From Sphingomonas sp. HMP9 (GTDB lineage: Bacteria > Pseudomonadota > Alphaproteobacteria > Sphingomonadales > Sphingomonadaceae), in assembly GCF_013374115.1 (NCBI RefSeq), contig NZ_AP022673.1:1144501-1208500 (forward strand): a stretch of 64,000 bases of DNA. Reading direction: 5' to 3'. A program made the position numbers and the translations under genes. Numbering within the stretch: the first letter of the stretch is position 1; every line of letters starts with the position of its first letter. Below, piece after piece: positions 46,337 through 54,220 of this stretch. The notes beneath the pieces are model-generated. The model made no database searches, had not been told where the DNA came from, and saw only the letters and a list, made by a program, of their open reading frames with translations.

Positions 46337-47596
46337 ATGGCTCCCCTCGCTGCCGTAGCGGCACCCACCCTCCCCGTCTCGATCGACGACGTCCGCGTCG
46401 CGCACGACCGGATCCGCGACTCGATCGTCCGCACGCCGACGCTGATCAGCAAGACGCTGAGCAAGATGACCGGCGCGACGGTGTATCTGAAGTTCGAGAA
46501 TCTTCAGTTCACCGCGGCGTACAAGGAGCGCGGCGCGCTCAACACGCTGTTGCAACTGTCGGCCGAAGCCCGCGCGAAGGGCGTCATCGCCGCCTCGGCG
46601 GGCAATCACGCGCAGGGGCTCGCCTATCACGCCAACCGGCTCGGCATCCCGACGACGATCGTGATGCCGACGAACACGCCGACCGTGAAGGTCATGCAGA
46701 CCGAAGGGCACGGCGCCAACGTCGTGCTGCACGGCGAAACGTTCGACGCGGCCTATGCGCATGCCCGCATCCTCGAGGGCGAGTGCGGCTTCACCTTCGT
46801 CCACCCGTTCGACGATCCTCGCGTCATCGCCGGACAGGGCACCGTCGCGATCGAGATGCTGGAGGACGTGCCGCAACTCGATACGCTGGTTATCCCGATC
46901 GGCGGCGGTGGCCTCATCTCGGGCATGTCGACGGTCGCGCAGGCTTTGAGCGAAGCGCCAGGTGGTCATCCGATCGAGGTCGTCGGCGTCCAGGCCGAGC
47001 TGTTCCCGTCGATGTACAACCGTATCAACGGCACCGACATGGCCTGTGCCGGCGATACGCTGGCCGAGGGTATCGCGGTCAAGGAGCCGGGTGCGATCAC
47101 CTCGAAGATCGTCGCCGAACTGGTGGACGAGATCGTACTGGTCAGCGAGCGCAGCCTCGAGGAATCGGTCAGCCTGTTGCTTCAGATCGAGAAGACAGTG
47201 GTCGAGGGGGCTGGTGCTGCCGGGCTCGCCGCGTTGCTGTCGCATCCCGAGCGGTTCGCGGGGAAGACCGTCGGCATCGTGCTGTGCGGCGGCAATATCG
47301 ACACACGGCTGCTCGCCAACGTGCTGTTGCGCGATCTGGCGCGGTCGGGACGGCTCGCGCGGTTGCGGATCCGGTTGCAGGACAAGCCGGGTGCGCTGTT
47401 CCACGTCGCGCGGATCTTCGACCAGGAACGCGTCAACATCATCGAGATCTATCACCAGCGCGTCTTCACGACGTTGCCGGCGAAGGGGCTGATTACCGAC
47501 ATCGAATGCGAACTGCGCGACCGTGCGCATCTCGACCGGCTGGTGGGCGCGTTGCGGGCCGGCGGGTATGAGACATCGACTGTCGAACTGGCGTGA
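46337..47596 (+). CDS. ilvA: Threonine ammonia-lyase
   Basis: This PLP enzyme deaminates threonine to 2-oxobutyrate for isoleucine synthesis or threonine breakdown. The 419-residue protein has the PLP lysine in FTAAYKERGALNTLL, SAGNHAQGLAYHANRLG, the phosphate loop IGGGGLISGMST, and a single C-terminal ACT domain starting at DKPGALFHVARIFDQERVNI. One ACT domain and its length fit the TdcB-plus-ACT type rather than E. coli IlvA with two. It is divergent from the preceding dehydrogenase gene across 57 bases. Confidence 0.94.
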   Translation: MAPLAAVAAPTLPVSIDDVRVAHDRIRDSIVRTPTLISKTLSKMTGATVYLKFENLQFTAAYKERGALNTLLQLSAEARAKGVIAASAGNHAQGLAYHANRLGIPTTIVMPTNTPTVKVMQTEGHGANVVLHGETFDAAYAHARILEGECGFTFVHPFDDPRVIAGQGTVAIEMLEDVPQLDTLVIPIGGGGLISGMSTVAQALSEAPGGHPIEVVGVQAELFPSMYNRINGTDMACAGDTLAEGIAVKEPGAITSKIVAELVDEIVLVSERSLEESVSLLLQIEKTVVEGAGAAGLAALLSHPERFAGKTVGIVLCGGNIDTRLLANVLLRDLARSGRLARLRIRLQDKPGALFHVARIFDQERVNIIEIYHQRVFTTLPAKGLITDIECELRDRAHLDRLVGALRAGGYETSTVELA

Positions 47597-47723
47597 TCTC
47601 ATTCTGATACGGTGATTTACCGCGTTAACCGACATTCGTGGTAAACCGATTGCAGGTTCGCGCGAGACGGCCATATACGAAACGACGCGGCTGATCGCGC
47701 CTGCCTGAAGGACTCTCCGCTCG

Positions 47724-48500
47724 GTGACTGCGCCCTTTCGTTTCCCGCGCTTCTTCGTCACCAGCCCCGCGCCGTGCCCGTATCTGCCGGATCGTCAGGA
47801 GCGCAAGGTGTTCACCGAGCTGACCGGTCCGCATGCGAACGAGCTTAACGATGCGCTCGGCCGGATCGGCTTTCGTCGGAGCCAAGGCGTCGCGTATCGA
47901 CCGTCCTGCGCCGGATGCACCGCGTGCGTATCGGTCCGCGTGGTGACCGATGAGTTCGTGCCCAACGCGACGCAGCGCAAATTGCTGAAGCGGCTCGGCG
48001 ATATCGAGGTGACCGCGTGCAAGGCGTGGGCGACCGTCGAGCAGTTCCAGTTGCTCCGTCGCTATCTCGGCACCCGCCATCCCGGCGGCGGCATGGCGGG
48101 GATGGACGAGGACGACTACGCGGACATGATCGAGCATTCGCCGGTCAACTCGGTGATCGTCGAGTATCGCGAGCCGCGCGTCGACGGCGTGCCGGGCGCG
48201 TTGATCGGTGCATGCCTGACCGATCGCCAGGCGGACGGACTGTCGATGGTCTACAGCTTCTTCGCGGCCGACGATGCACGGCGGCCGGGCTTCGGCAACT
48301 TCATCATCATGGACCACATACTGCGCGCACGCGATGCCGGGCTGCCGTTCGTGTATCTCGGCTATTGGGTAAAGGGCTCGCCGCGGATGGAGTACAAGAC
48401 GCGGTATCGGCCGCTGGAGGTGCTGGGTCCGGCGGGGTGGCGGCGGCTGGAGGATGCGGACATCGTGGCGCCGCCGGAGCGGGTTGCGGTTTTGGTCTGA
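47724..48500 (+). CDS. bpt: Aspartate/glutamate leucyltransferase (arginyltransferase family)
   Basis: Bpt transfers leucine to N-terminal Asp or Glu, marking proteins for ClpSAP degradation. The 258-residue protein begins with GTG at 47724 and shows the N-terminal cysteine motif [13 protein letters not shown], the [16 protein letters not shown] cysteine cluster, and the C-terminal [20 protein letters not shown] with EVL after it. These match the ATE1/Bpt family. Length is normal for bacterial Bpt. Confidence 0.94.
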   Translation: MTAPFRFPRFFVTSPAPCPYLPDRQERKVFTELTGPHANELNDALGRIGFRRSQGVAYRPSCAGCTACVSVRVVTDEFVPNATQRKLLKRLGDIEVTACKAWATVEQFQLLRRYLGTRHPGGGMAGMDEDDYADMIEHSPVNSVIVEYREPRVDGVPGALIGACLTDRQADGLSMVYSFFAADDARRPGFGNFIIMDHILRARDAGLPFVYLGYWVKGSPRMEYKTRYRPLEVLGPAGWRRLEDADIVAPPERVAVLV

Positions 48501-48572
48501 AGTCGGGGAACTCGTCGATCTCGCTCACAGGTGCCCCAGCACCGAAATCCGTCGCTTCGCGGGGAGATACGC

Positions 48573-49382
48573 TTAGTCCTCGCGGTGCACGACCACATCG
48601 ACGTCGAGTTCTTCGCCGCCTTCGCCGAGTCGCGAGCCTGCTACCGGCGCTGCGCCTGCCGCATCGAGCGCCATCGCGACGCGGACGTAATGTTCTTCCG
48701 GCGACATCCCCGTGCAGGGATCGAACCCGACCCAGCCTAGCCCATCGACGAACGCCTCGGCCCAACCATGCGGGGTCGGCAGATGGACCACCTCGTGATC
48801 GTTATGGTGATAGCCCGACACATAGCGCGCGGGCGCACCTAGCGAGCGGGCGGCGACCGCGAACATCTGCGCCATGTCGCGCGGCGTGGCGCTATCCATG
48901 CGAAACGCGGCAGCGGCCGTGCGACCCGGCGCGGGACGCCCGGCATCGAAGGCGAAGCGCGCGTGGAATGCCCGGTTCAGCCGATGCAACGCGCCGATCC
49001 GGTCGCGCGCATCCATGGCGGCATTGGCGGCGAACTTCGCGATCGCCGTGTCATGGGCAGTCGCCTCGGTGGACCGGAGGAACAGCGCGGGCGGAAGCGT
49101 TTCGTGCACGCCGTGCAGGACGCCGTCCGAGTGGCTGGTCAGCACCTCGCCCTTCACGGTGATCTCGATCCCGTCGACTGGCCCTTCGGCGTACAACATC
49201 GTCACGGCATTGCCGAAACCGTCACGGCCGGGCCGCAGCCGCGCGTCGCAATCGACGTCGATCCGCCATGACGCAACCGTCTGGTCGTGCGTATTTTCGG
49301 GCGTCAACCGAAGCATCTGCACCAACCGCCCCTGCGGCTGGGTGAAGCGGTAGATCGTGTGGTGATCGATCGACAGGCGCAT
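48573..49382 (-). CDS. Transglutaminase-like protein lacking the catalytic cysteine
   Basis: The 269-residue protein has the N-terminal beta domain of bacterial transglutaminase-like enzymes (RLSIDHHTIYRFTQPQGRLV) and the core domain: MAQMFAVAARSLGAPARYVS followed by GY, then PHGWAEAFVDGLGWVGFDPC. The His (PHGWAE) and Asp (GFDP) of the triad are present. Where the catalytic cysteine is expected, just before the RDMAQMF helix (usually GVCRDFAH), the sequence reads SATPRDMAQ, with Pro in place of Cys. It is the last gene of a three-gene run with alpha-E and ATP-grasp genes, overlapping by one base. Likely non-enzymatic or altered chemistry. Confidence 0.88.
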   Translation of the reverse strand: MRLSIDHHTIYRFTQPQGRLVQMLRLTPENTHDQTVASWRIDVDCDARLRPGRDGFGNAVTMLYAEGPVDGIEITVKGEVLTSHSDGVLHGVHETLPPALFLRSTEATAHDTAIAKFAANAAMDARDRIGALHRLNRAFHARFAFDAGRPAPGRTAAAAFRMDSATPRDMAQMFAVAARSLGAPARYVSGYHHNDHEVVHLPTPHGWAEAFVDGLGWVGFDPCTGMSPEEHYVRVAMALDAAGAAPVAGSRLGEGGEELDVDVVVHRED

Positions 49383-50317
49383 CAGAGGAACTTGAACTGG
49401 CGGCCGATCGCGCCGTGCAGCAGCGCGTTCTCGGCGATGAATGCCTGGAGATACTGGTGCAGACCGGACGCGATGACCTCGCCTGAACGGGTCTTCGCCA
49501 TCCGCGATGCGCGCATCCGGGCCATGCGGTCAGCCTCGCCGTGATTGCCCGTCCGCTTGGCGAGCAGGTTGAGCACGTCGACCGTCTCCTCGACCGATGC
49601 GGCAAGACTACGAGGCAGCTCGGACCGTGCCAGCAGCAGGTCGATGACGTCCGCGGGTCGAAGCCCGTCATTGTAGAGCCAGCGATAAGCGGTGACCGCG
49701 GACACCGTCTGGAGGATCGTCGTCCACTGGTCGCGGTCGATCGCGCCGCCCAGACGCTCGCCCTCGGGCAGCAGGATGTGATATTTGACGTCGAGCAAGC
49801 GCGCGGTGTTGTCCGCGCGCTCGACCGCCTGGCCAAGCCGGATGAACCACGTCGTCTGGTTGCGGAGCATGCGGTGGACCGCACCTTCGAACCCGCGCGT
49901 CTCGTTCTTGACCGCTTCGACCAGGTTCAGCTGCGATGTCGTGCTGCCGGGCGTGGCGCGGTTCTCGAACAGCAGCCACGCGCGATTGATCGCGGTCCAC
50001 GCCTCGCGGGTCAGCGCGGTGCGGACCGCTTTCGCATTATTGCGCGCCATGTCGAGGCAGCGGACGATCGATCCAGGATGGCTCGAATCGAGCGTCAGGA
50101 ACCGAACGACATCGCGCTGCCCTATCTCCACGCCGGTCGCGGCAAAGGCCTCGTCGGTTTCGGTGACGGCCAGCGCGGAGGCCCAAGCGGCATCGCCCGA
50201 GGGTTGCGAGGAGAGCACATCGAGGCGAACGGTGGCCTCGACCAGCCGGGCGATGAAGTCGGCGCGCTCGAAATAGCGACCGAGCCAGTAGAGCGACGAT
50301 GCGGTGCGCGACAGCAT
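49382..50317 (-). CDS. Alpha-E domain-containing protein
   Basis: This 311-residue all-alpha protein belongs to the alpha-E family (formerly DUF403): MLSRTASSLYWLGRYFERAD at the N-terminus, SVEETVDVLNLLAKRTGN near the end, and a repeated pattern (FIRLGQAVERADNTARLLDV) in the middle. The family almost always occurs next to a circularly permuted ATP-grasp protein and a transglutaminase-like protein, as here. Its biochemical role is unknown; a scaffold in an amide-forming system has been proposed from genome context. Start overlaps the ATP-grasp stop in TGATG. Confidence 0.92.
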   Translation of the reverse strand: MLSRTASSLYWLGRYFERADFIARLVEATVRLDVLSSQPSGDAAWASALAVTETDEAFAATGVEIGQRDVVRFLTLDSSHPGSIVRCLDMARNNAKAVRTALTREAWTAINRAWLLFENRATPGSTTSQLNLVEAVKNETRGFEGAVHRMLRNQTTWFIRLGQAVERADNTARLLDVKYHILLPEGERLGGAIDRDQWTTILQTVSAVTAYRWLYNDGLRPADVIDLLLARSELPRSLAASVEETVDVLNLLAKRTGNHGEADRMARMRASRMAKTRSGEVIASGLHQYLQAFIAENALLHGAIGRQFKFL

Positions 50318-51837
50318 CACGAATTCCCACCGGACGTCTGTGTGCCCAGTGTCTGCGTCATGCCGCCCATCGTCTGTGACATGCCGCCGGCGTTCATCCG
50401 CTGCGACTGGTCTTTCATGAGCACGAAGCTGTCCTTGGTCCCGCCACCCTGGCTGGAATTGACCACCAACGATCCTTCCTTGAGCGCGACGCGGGTCAGG
50501 CCGCCCGGGACAACCTGTACACCCTTCGAGCCCGTAAGGACGAACGGGCGGAAGTCGACGTGCCGCGGACTGAGGCCGCCTTGCGCCATCGTCGGGACGG
50601 TCGACAGCGCGAGCGTAGGCTGTGCGATGTACCGGTGCGGTTCGGCGATGAGCGCGGCGCGGAAACTCTCGATCTCCTGTTTCGACGCGGTCGGTCCGAC
50701 GAGCATGCCATAGCCACCGGAGCCGTCGACCAGCTTCACGACGACGTCTGCGAGGTTGTCGAGGACGTACTGCAGCGCCTGCGGTTCGCGGCAGCGCCAG
50801 GTTTCGACGTTGCGCAGCTTGCACTCACCACCCGAATAGAATTTCACGATGTCGGGCATGTAGCTGTAGATTGCCTTGTCGTCGGCGATGCCGTTGCCCG
50901 GCGCGTTCATGATCGCGACGTTGCCAGCGGCGTAGGCTGCGATGAGCCCCGGAACGCCGAGCGCTGAATCCGGACGGAACACGAGCGGGTCGAGATAATC
51001 GTCGTCGATCCGGCGGTAGATCACGTCGACCTTCACGCGGCCGGCGATCGTCCGCATCCAGACGACATCGTCGTCGACCACCAGATCGGCGGCTTCGACG
51101 AGCTCGATCCCCATCGAGTCCGCGAGGAAGCTATGCTCGTAATAGGCCGAGTTATAGTGGCCGGGGGTCAGTAGAACACAGGTCGGGTTCGAGCCGGTGC
51201 CATGCGGCGCGACCGACTTCATCGTCTCGAGCAACAGGTCGGGATAGCTGTCGACCGCCGCGACCCGGAACTCGCGGAAGAGTTCGGGGCATAGCCGCAG
51301 CATCGCCTCACGGTTCTCCAGCATGTAGCTGACGCCCGAAGGCGTGCGCGCATTGTCCTCGAGCACGAAGAAATCGTCGGGGCCGGTACGAACGAGGTCG
51401 ATCCCGCAGATATGCGCCCAGACACCGTGCGGCGGGCGGATGCCGGCGATCTCGGGACGAAACTGTGCGTTGCCGAGCACCAGGTCCTCGGGAAGGACGC
51501 CCTCCTTCAGGATCCGCCGTTCCCCGTAGATGTCGTCGAGAAACGCGTTGATCGCCTCGACCCGCTGGACGAGCCCATCGGACAGCCGCGTCCATTCGTC
51601 ATGCAGGAACACACGCGGGACGATATCGAACGGGATGATCCGTTCGGCCGCTTCGTTCTCGCCGTAGACGGCGAAGGTGATGCCGAGCTGCCGGAACGTC
51701 GTCTCGGCCGCTTCCTGACGACGGCGCAGTTCGGCATCGGGCGTATCCTCGATCCACGTGCCCAGTGCCGCCAGTTCGGGGCGGGCGGTCGTGTCGCCCG
51801 GTGTCCCCATGATCTCGTCGAACGCTTGTTTCCCCAT
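50317..51837 (-). CDS. Circularly permuted ATP-grasp protein
   Basis: This 506-residue protein is of the circularly permuted ATP-grasp family (former DUF404/DUF407). Conserved blocks are FDIVPRVFLHDEWTRLSDGL, QRVEAINAFLDDIYGERRIL, DDFFVLEDNARTPSGVSYML, VLLTPGHYNSAYYEHSFLA, VDVIYRRIDDDYLDPL and VVKLVDGSGGYGMLVGPTAS. Such proteins are thought to join a carboxylate to an amine with ATP. The tail is unusual: about 28 residues rich in Met, Gly, Gln and Thr (GGMSQTMGGMTQTLG). ATG 51837 begins MGKQAFDEIMGTPGD, and a longer frame upstream was not used. Confidence 0.93.
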   Translation of the reverse strand: MGKQAFDEIMGTPGDTTARPELAALGTWIEDTPDAELRRRQEAAETTFRQLGITFAVYGENEAAERIIPFDIVPRVFLHDEWTRLSDGLVQRVEAINAFLDDIYGERRILKEGVLPEDLVLGNAQFRPEIAGIRPPHGVWAHICGIDLVRTGPDDFFVLEDNARTPSGVSYMLENREAMLRLCPELFREFRVAAVDSYPDLLLETMKSVAPHGTGSNPTCVLLTPGHYNSAYYEHSFLADSMGIELVEAADLVVDDDVVWMRTIAGRVKVDVIYRRIDDDYLDPLVFRPDSALGVPGLIAAYAAGNVAIMNAPGNGIADDKAIYSYMPDIVKFYSGGECKLRNVETWRCREPQALQYVLDNLADVVVKLVDGSGGYGMLVGPTASKQEIESFRAALIAEPHRYIAQPTLALSTVPTMAQGGLSPRHVDFRPFVLTGSKGVQVVPGGLTRVALKEGSLVVNSSQGGGTKDSFVLMKDQSQRMNAGGMSQTMGGMTQTLGTQTSGGNS

Positions 51838-51931
51838 CGAAACGGTCAATTCCCCATCAAGCGTTGCGGTTCCATGCTGCAATGCTTTGTTGCGACACAC
51901 AAGGTGTTCCGTGGAACAGTCCCCAGATCAT

Positions 51932-52052
51932 TCTCCCCCGCCAGGGGGAGGTGGCACCGCAAGTGTCGGAGGGGGAGGACACGGAACAGAGGTTTTCCTT
52001 TCCTCCCCCTCCGTCTGGCAAGTGCCAGCCACCTCCCCCTGGCGGGGGAGGA
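51932..52052. repeat. Large inverted repeat, CTCCCCCGCCAGGGGGAG family
   Basis: TTCTCCCCCGCCAGGGGGAG with GTGGCACC on the left is complemented by CCACCTCCCCCTGGCGGGGG with AGGAT on the right, and a middle segment (GGAGGGGGAGGACACGG / CCTCCCCCTCCG) also pairs. The element fills most of the gap between dsbD and the ATP-grasp gene. A partial relative is at 22531-22600. Confidence 0.75.
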
Positions 52053-52063
52053 TTGCGAGCGGC

Positions 52064-54112
52064 TTAGGCGCCCAGCCCTTCGAGCACGCCCGGTGTCAGG
52101 ACTTGCGGGAGGACGGTGGGTGCGGCGGCGCCCGGCGCGTAATACAGGTAGAGCGGCACACCGGCGCGATTATGGGCCTGGATGAAGCGGCCCATTACCG
52201 GGTCGCCATCGGTCCAGTCGCCGATCAAAGCCGCCACCTTGTGCTTGGCGAACGCATCGCGGACGCCGGCCGTGTCGATCGCCGCCTTCTCGTTGACCTT
52301 GCAGGTCAGGCACCAGTCGGCGGTGAAGTACACGAACACCGGCCGCTTTTCAGCGCGCAGTGAGGCCAGCCTGGCTTCGGTGAACGCCTCGTCGCCGGTG
52401 GTCGCGATCTTGGCGGATGCAGGCGGCGTTTGCGCGATCAATAGCGCGCTGCCGACGAACACGACGGCCAATGCGACCTGCGCCGCGACCCCGAACGCCT
52501 TGCCCTTGCGCTGGCGCGTGCCGCCGATCCAGAGGACCACGCCGACGGCCAGTACCGCGATCAGCGCGAGGGTCAGCGCTTCGACACCAGTCTGGCGGCC
52601 GAGCACCCAGCCGAGTGCGATCGCGGTCAGGAACATCGGCACCGACAGGACGTGGCGGAACGTCTCCATCCAGACACCGGGCTTGGGCAACCAGCGCCGC
52701 CACGACGGAATGAACCCGATCGCGAGGAAGGGGAGCGACAGGCCGATGCCAAGCCCGCCGAACACCGCGAGCGCCGCCGGCCATGGCAGCACCAGCGCCG
52801 CACCGAGCGCCGCCCCCATGAACGGACCCGTGCACGGCGTCGCGATGAACGCCGCCAGCGCGCCGGTCGCGAACGCACCGCTCGCACCGCTCTCGCCGGC
52901 GAAGCGCGGCGTCGGCACCTCGAACAGCCCGGCAAGGTTGAACGCGATCGCCGCGCTCAGCAGGAGCAGGACGACGATCGCCGCGGGATGCTGCAACTGG
53001 AACGCCCAGCCGACCGCCGAACCACCTGCACGCAGCGCCAGGATCGCGGCCCCGAGCCCGAGGCAGACCAGCACGACGCCCGCGGTATAGGCCAAAGCCT
53101 CCCCGCGCGCGTCCTGCTCGCTCGCACCGCCGCGCGCGAGGCTTAGCGCCTTGAGGCTCAGGATCGGGAACACGCAGGGCATGATGTTGAGGATCAGCCC
53201 GCCCAGCACCGCACCTGCAAATGCGATCAGTGCTGTCAGCCAAAGGCTCTCGCTGCTCGCGCTGGTCGCGCCGCTGCCGACGGCACCGCCGACCACGCCG
53301 GGCGTGGCCTTGACGCTAAGCCCTTGGCCCTCGCCGATCCGCAAAACCCCTTCGATGGGGCCGCCCGTCTTGGCGTTCGCCGCGACCTTCGTTTCGATCG
53401 TCAGCCTGTCGCCGTCGCGCGTCACATTCTGCGCCGCGCCATTCTCGATCGCATCGGTCGTGACCGGGAAGAAATAGGCCTTGTCGGCCTTTGCGTTCGC
53501 CGGGAACGGCACGGCGATCCGCATCGTCCCGCTGCTCGCCGCATAGGTTGCTTTGGAATCGAGCGGTTTCGGGATCGCCTGTCGCCAGCCGGCGAACGCC
53601 GCCGCCTGCGATGGCGCGCCGTCACCGATCGTGAGGTCGAGTGACAGCGCCTTCTCCTCCGGCACGCAGATCGTCGCGGAGCAGACGAGGTAGCTCGTCT
53701 TCAGGCGGATCGGTAATTTCGTTCCGGCCGCCAGCCCTGCCGGGACCTGGATCGTCACGAGCGGCGCATAGGGCGCCTCGTAGACATAGTTCATCAGGCC
53801 CGCGATGAGCAGCGTCGTCGGCACCGGCCATTCGGGATCGCCCGCCTTCGCGCCCGCGGGCAGGGTCCAGTCGAACGTCGCCGGAAAGCCCGCGTCGCCG
53901 GGGTTGCGCCAATAGCCATGCCAGCCCTTTTCGGGCGTTGTCGCAAGCGCGATCGTCAGCGGTGCGCCGGCCCTGGGGTGATCGCTTTCCGCGACCAGCG
54001 TCATCATCAGATGCTGGCTGGAGCCATTCAGTGATTCCGCGAGCGTGGGCGCACTTGCCAGTCCGCAGACGGTCAGCAAGACCGTCATCAGGACGCAACG
54101 TAAACTGCGCAT
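52064..54112 (-). CDS. dsbD: Thiol:disulfide interchange protein DsbD
   Basis: DsbD carries reducing equivalents from cytoplasmic thioredoxin across the membrane to periplasmic partners. The protein has a signal peptide (CVLMTVLLTVCGLASAPTLA), an N-terminal periplasmic domain with the Cys pair in YLVCSATICVPEEK, eight or so helices with the conserved NIMPCVFPILSLK and IATPCTGPFMGAAL cysteines, and a C-terminal thioredoxin domain with FTADWCLTCKVNEKAA. About 680 residues. ATG 54112 is preceded by AAGGA; ATGs at 54118 and 54133 are in the same frame. It is divergent from phoK. Confidence 0.93.
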   Translation of the reverse strand: MRSLRCVLMTVLLTVCGLASAPTLAESLNGSSQHLMMTLVAESDHPRAGAPLTIALATTPEKGWHGYWRNPGDAGFPATFDWTLPAGAKAGDPEWPVPTTLLIAGLMNYVYEAPYAPLVTIQVPAGLAAGTKLPIRLKTSYLVCSATICVPEEKALSLDLTIGDGAPSQAAAFAGWRQAIPKPLDSKATYAASSGTMRIAVPFPANAKADKAYFFPVTTDAIENGAAQNVTRDGDRLTIETKVAANAKTGGPIEGVLRIGEGQGLSVKATPGVVGGAVGSGATSASSESLWLTALIAFAGAVLGGLILNIMPCVFPILSLKALSLARGGASEQDARGEALAYTAGVVLVCLGLGAAILALRAGGSAVGWAFQLQHPAAIVVLLLLSAAIAFNLAGLFEVPTPRFAGESGASGAFATGALAAFIATPCTGPFMGAALGAALVLPWPAALAVFGGLGIGLSLPFLAIGFIPSWRRWLPKPGVWMETFRHVLSVPMFLTAIALGWVLGRQTGVEALTLALIAVLAVGVVLWIGGTRQRKGKAFGVAAQVALAVVFVGSALLIAQTPPASAKIATTGDEAFTEARLASLRAEKRPVFVYFTADWCLTCKVNEKAAIDTAGVRDAFAKHKVAALIGDWTDGDPVMGRFIQAHNRAGVPLYLYYAPGAAAPTVLPQVLTPGVLEGLGA

Positions 54113-54220
54113 GGCCATCCTTGTTTCGTTCATCGCGCAAAGCCATAGCGGTGACCTTGTCGTATTGCACTTCAAAGCGACGCCCTCGCTCGATGGTCGT
54201 TGCTGGCTAAAGGACTGTTC

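Noticed and set aside
48017..49162. 381-codon plus-strand frame across bpt and the transglutaminase gene
   Set aside because: It crosses two genes in other frames and is Arg/Pro-rich throughout; a composition artefact.
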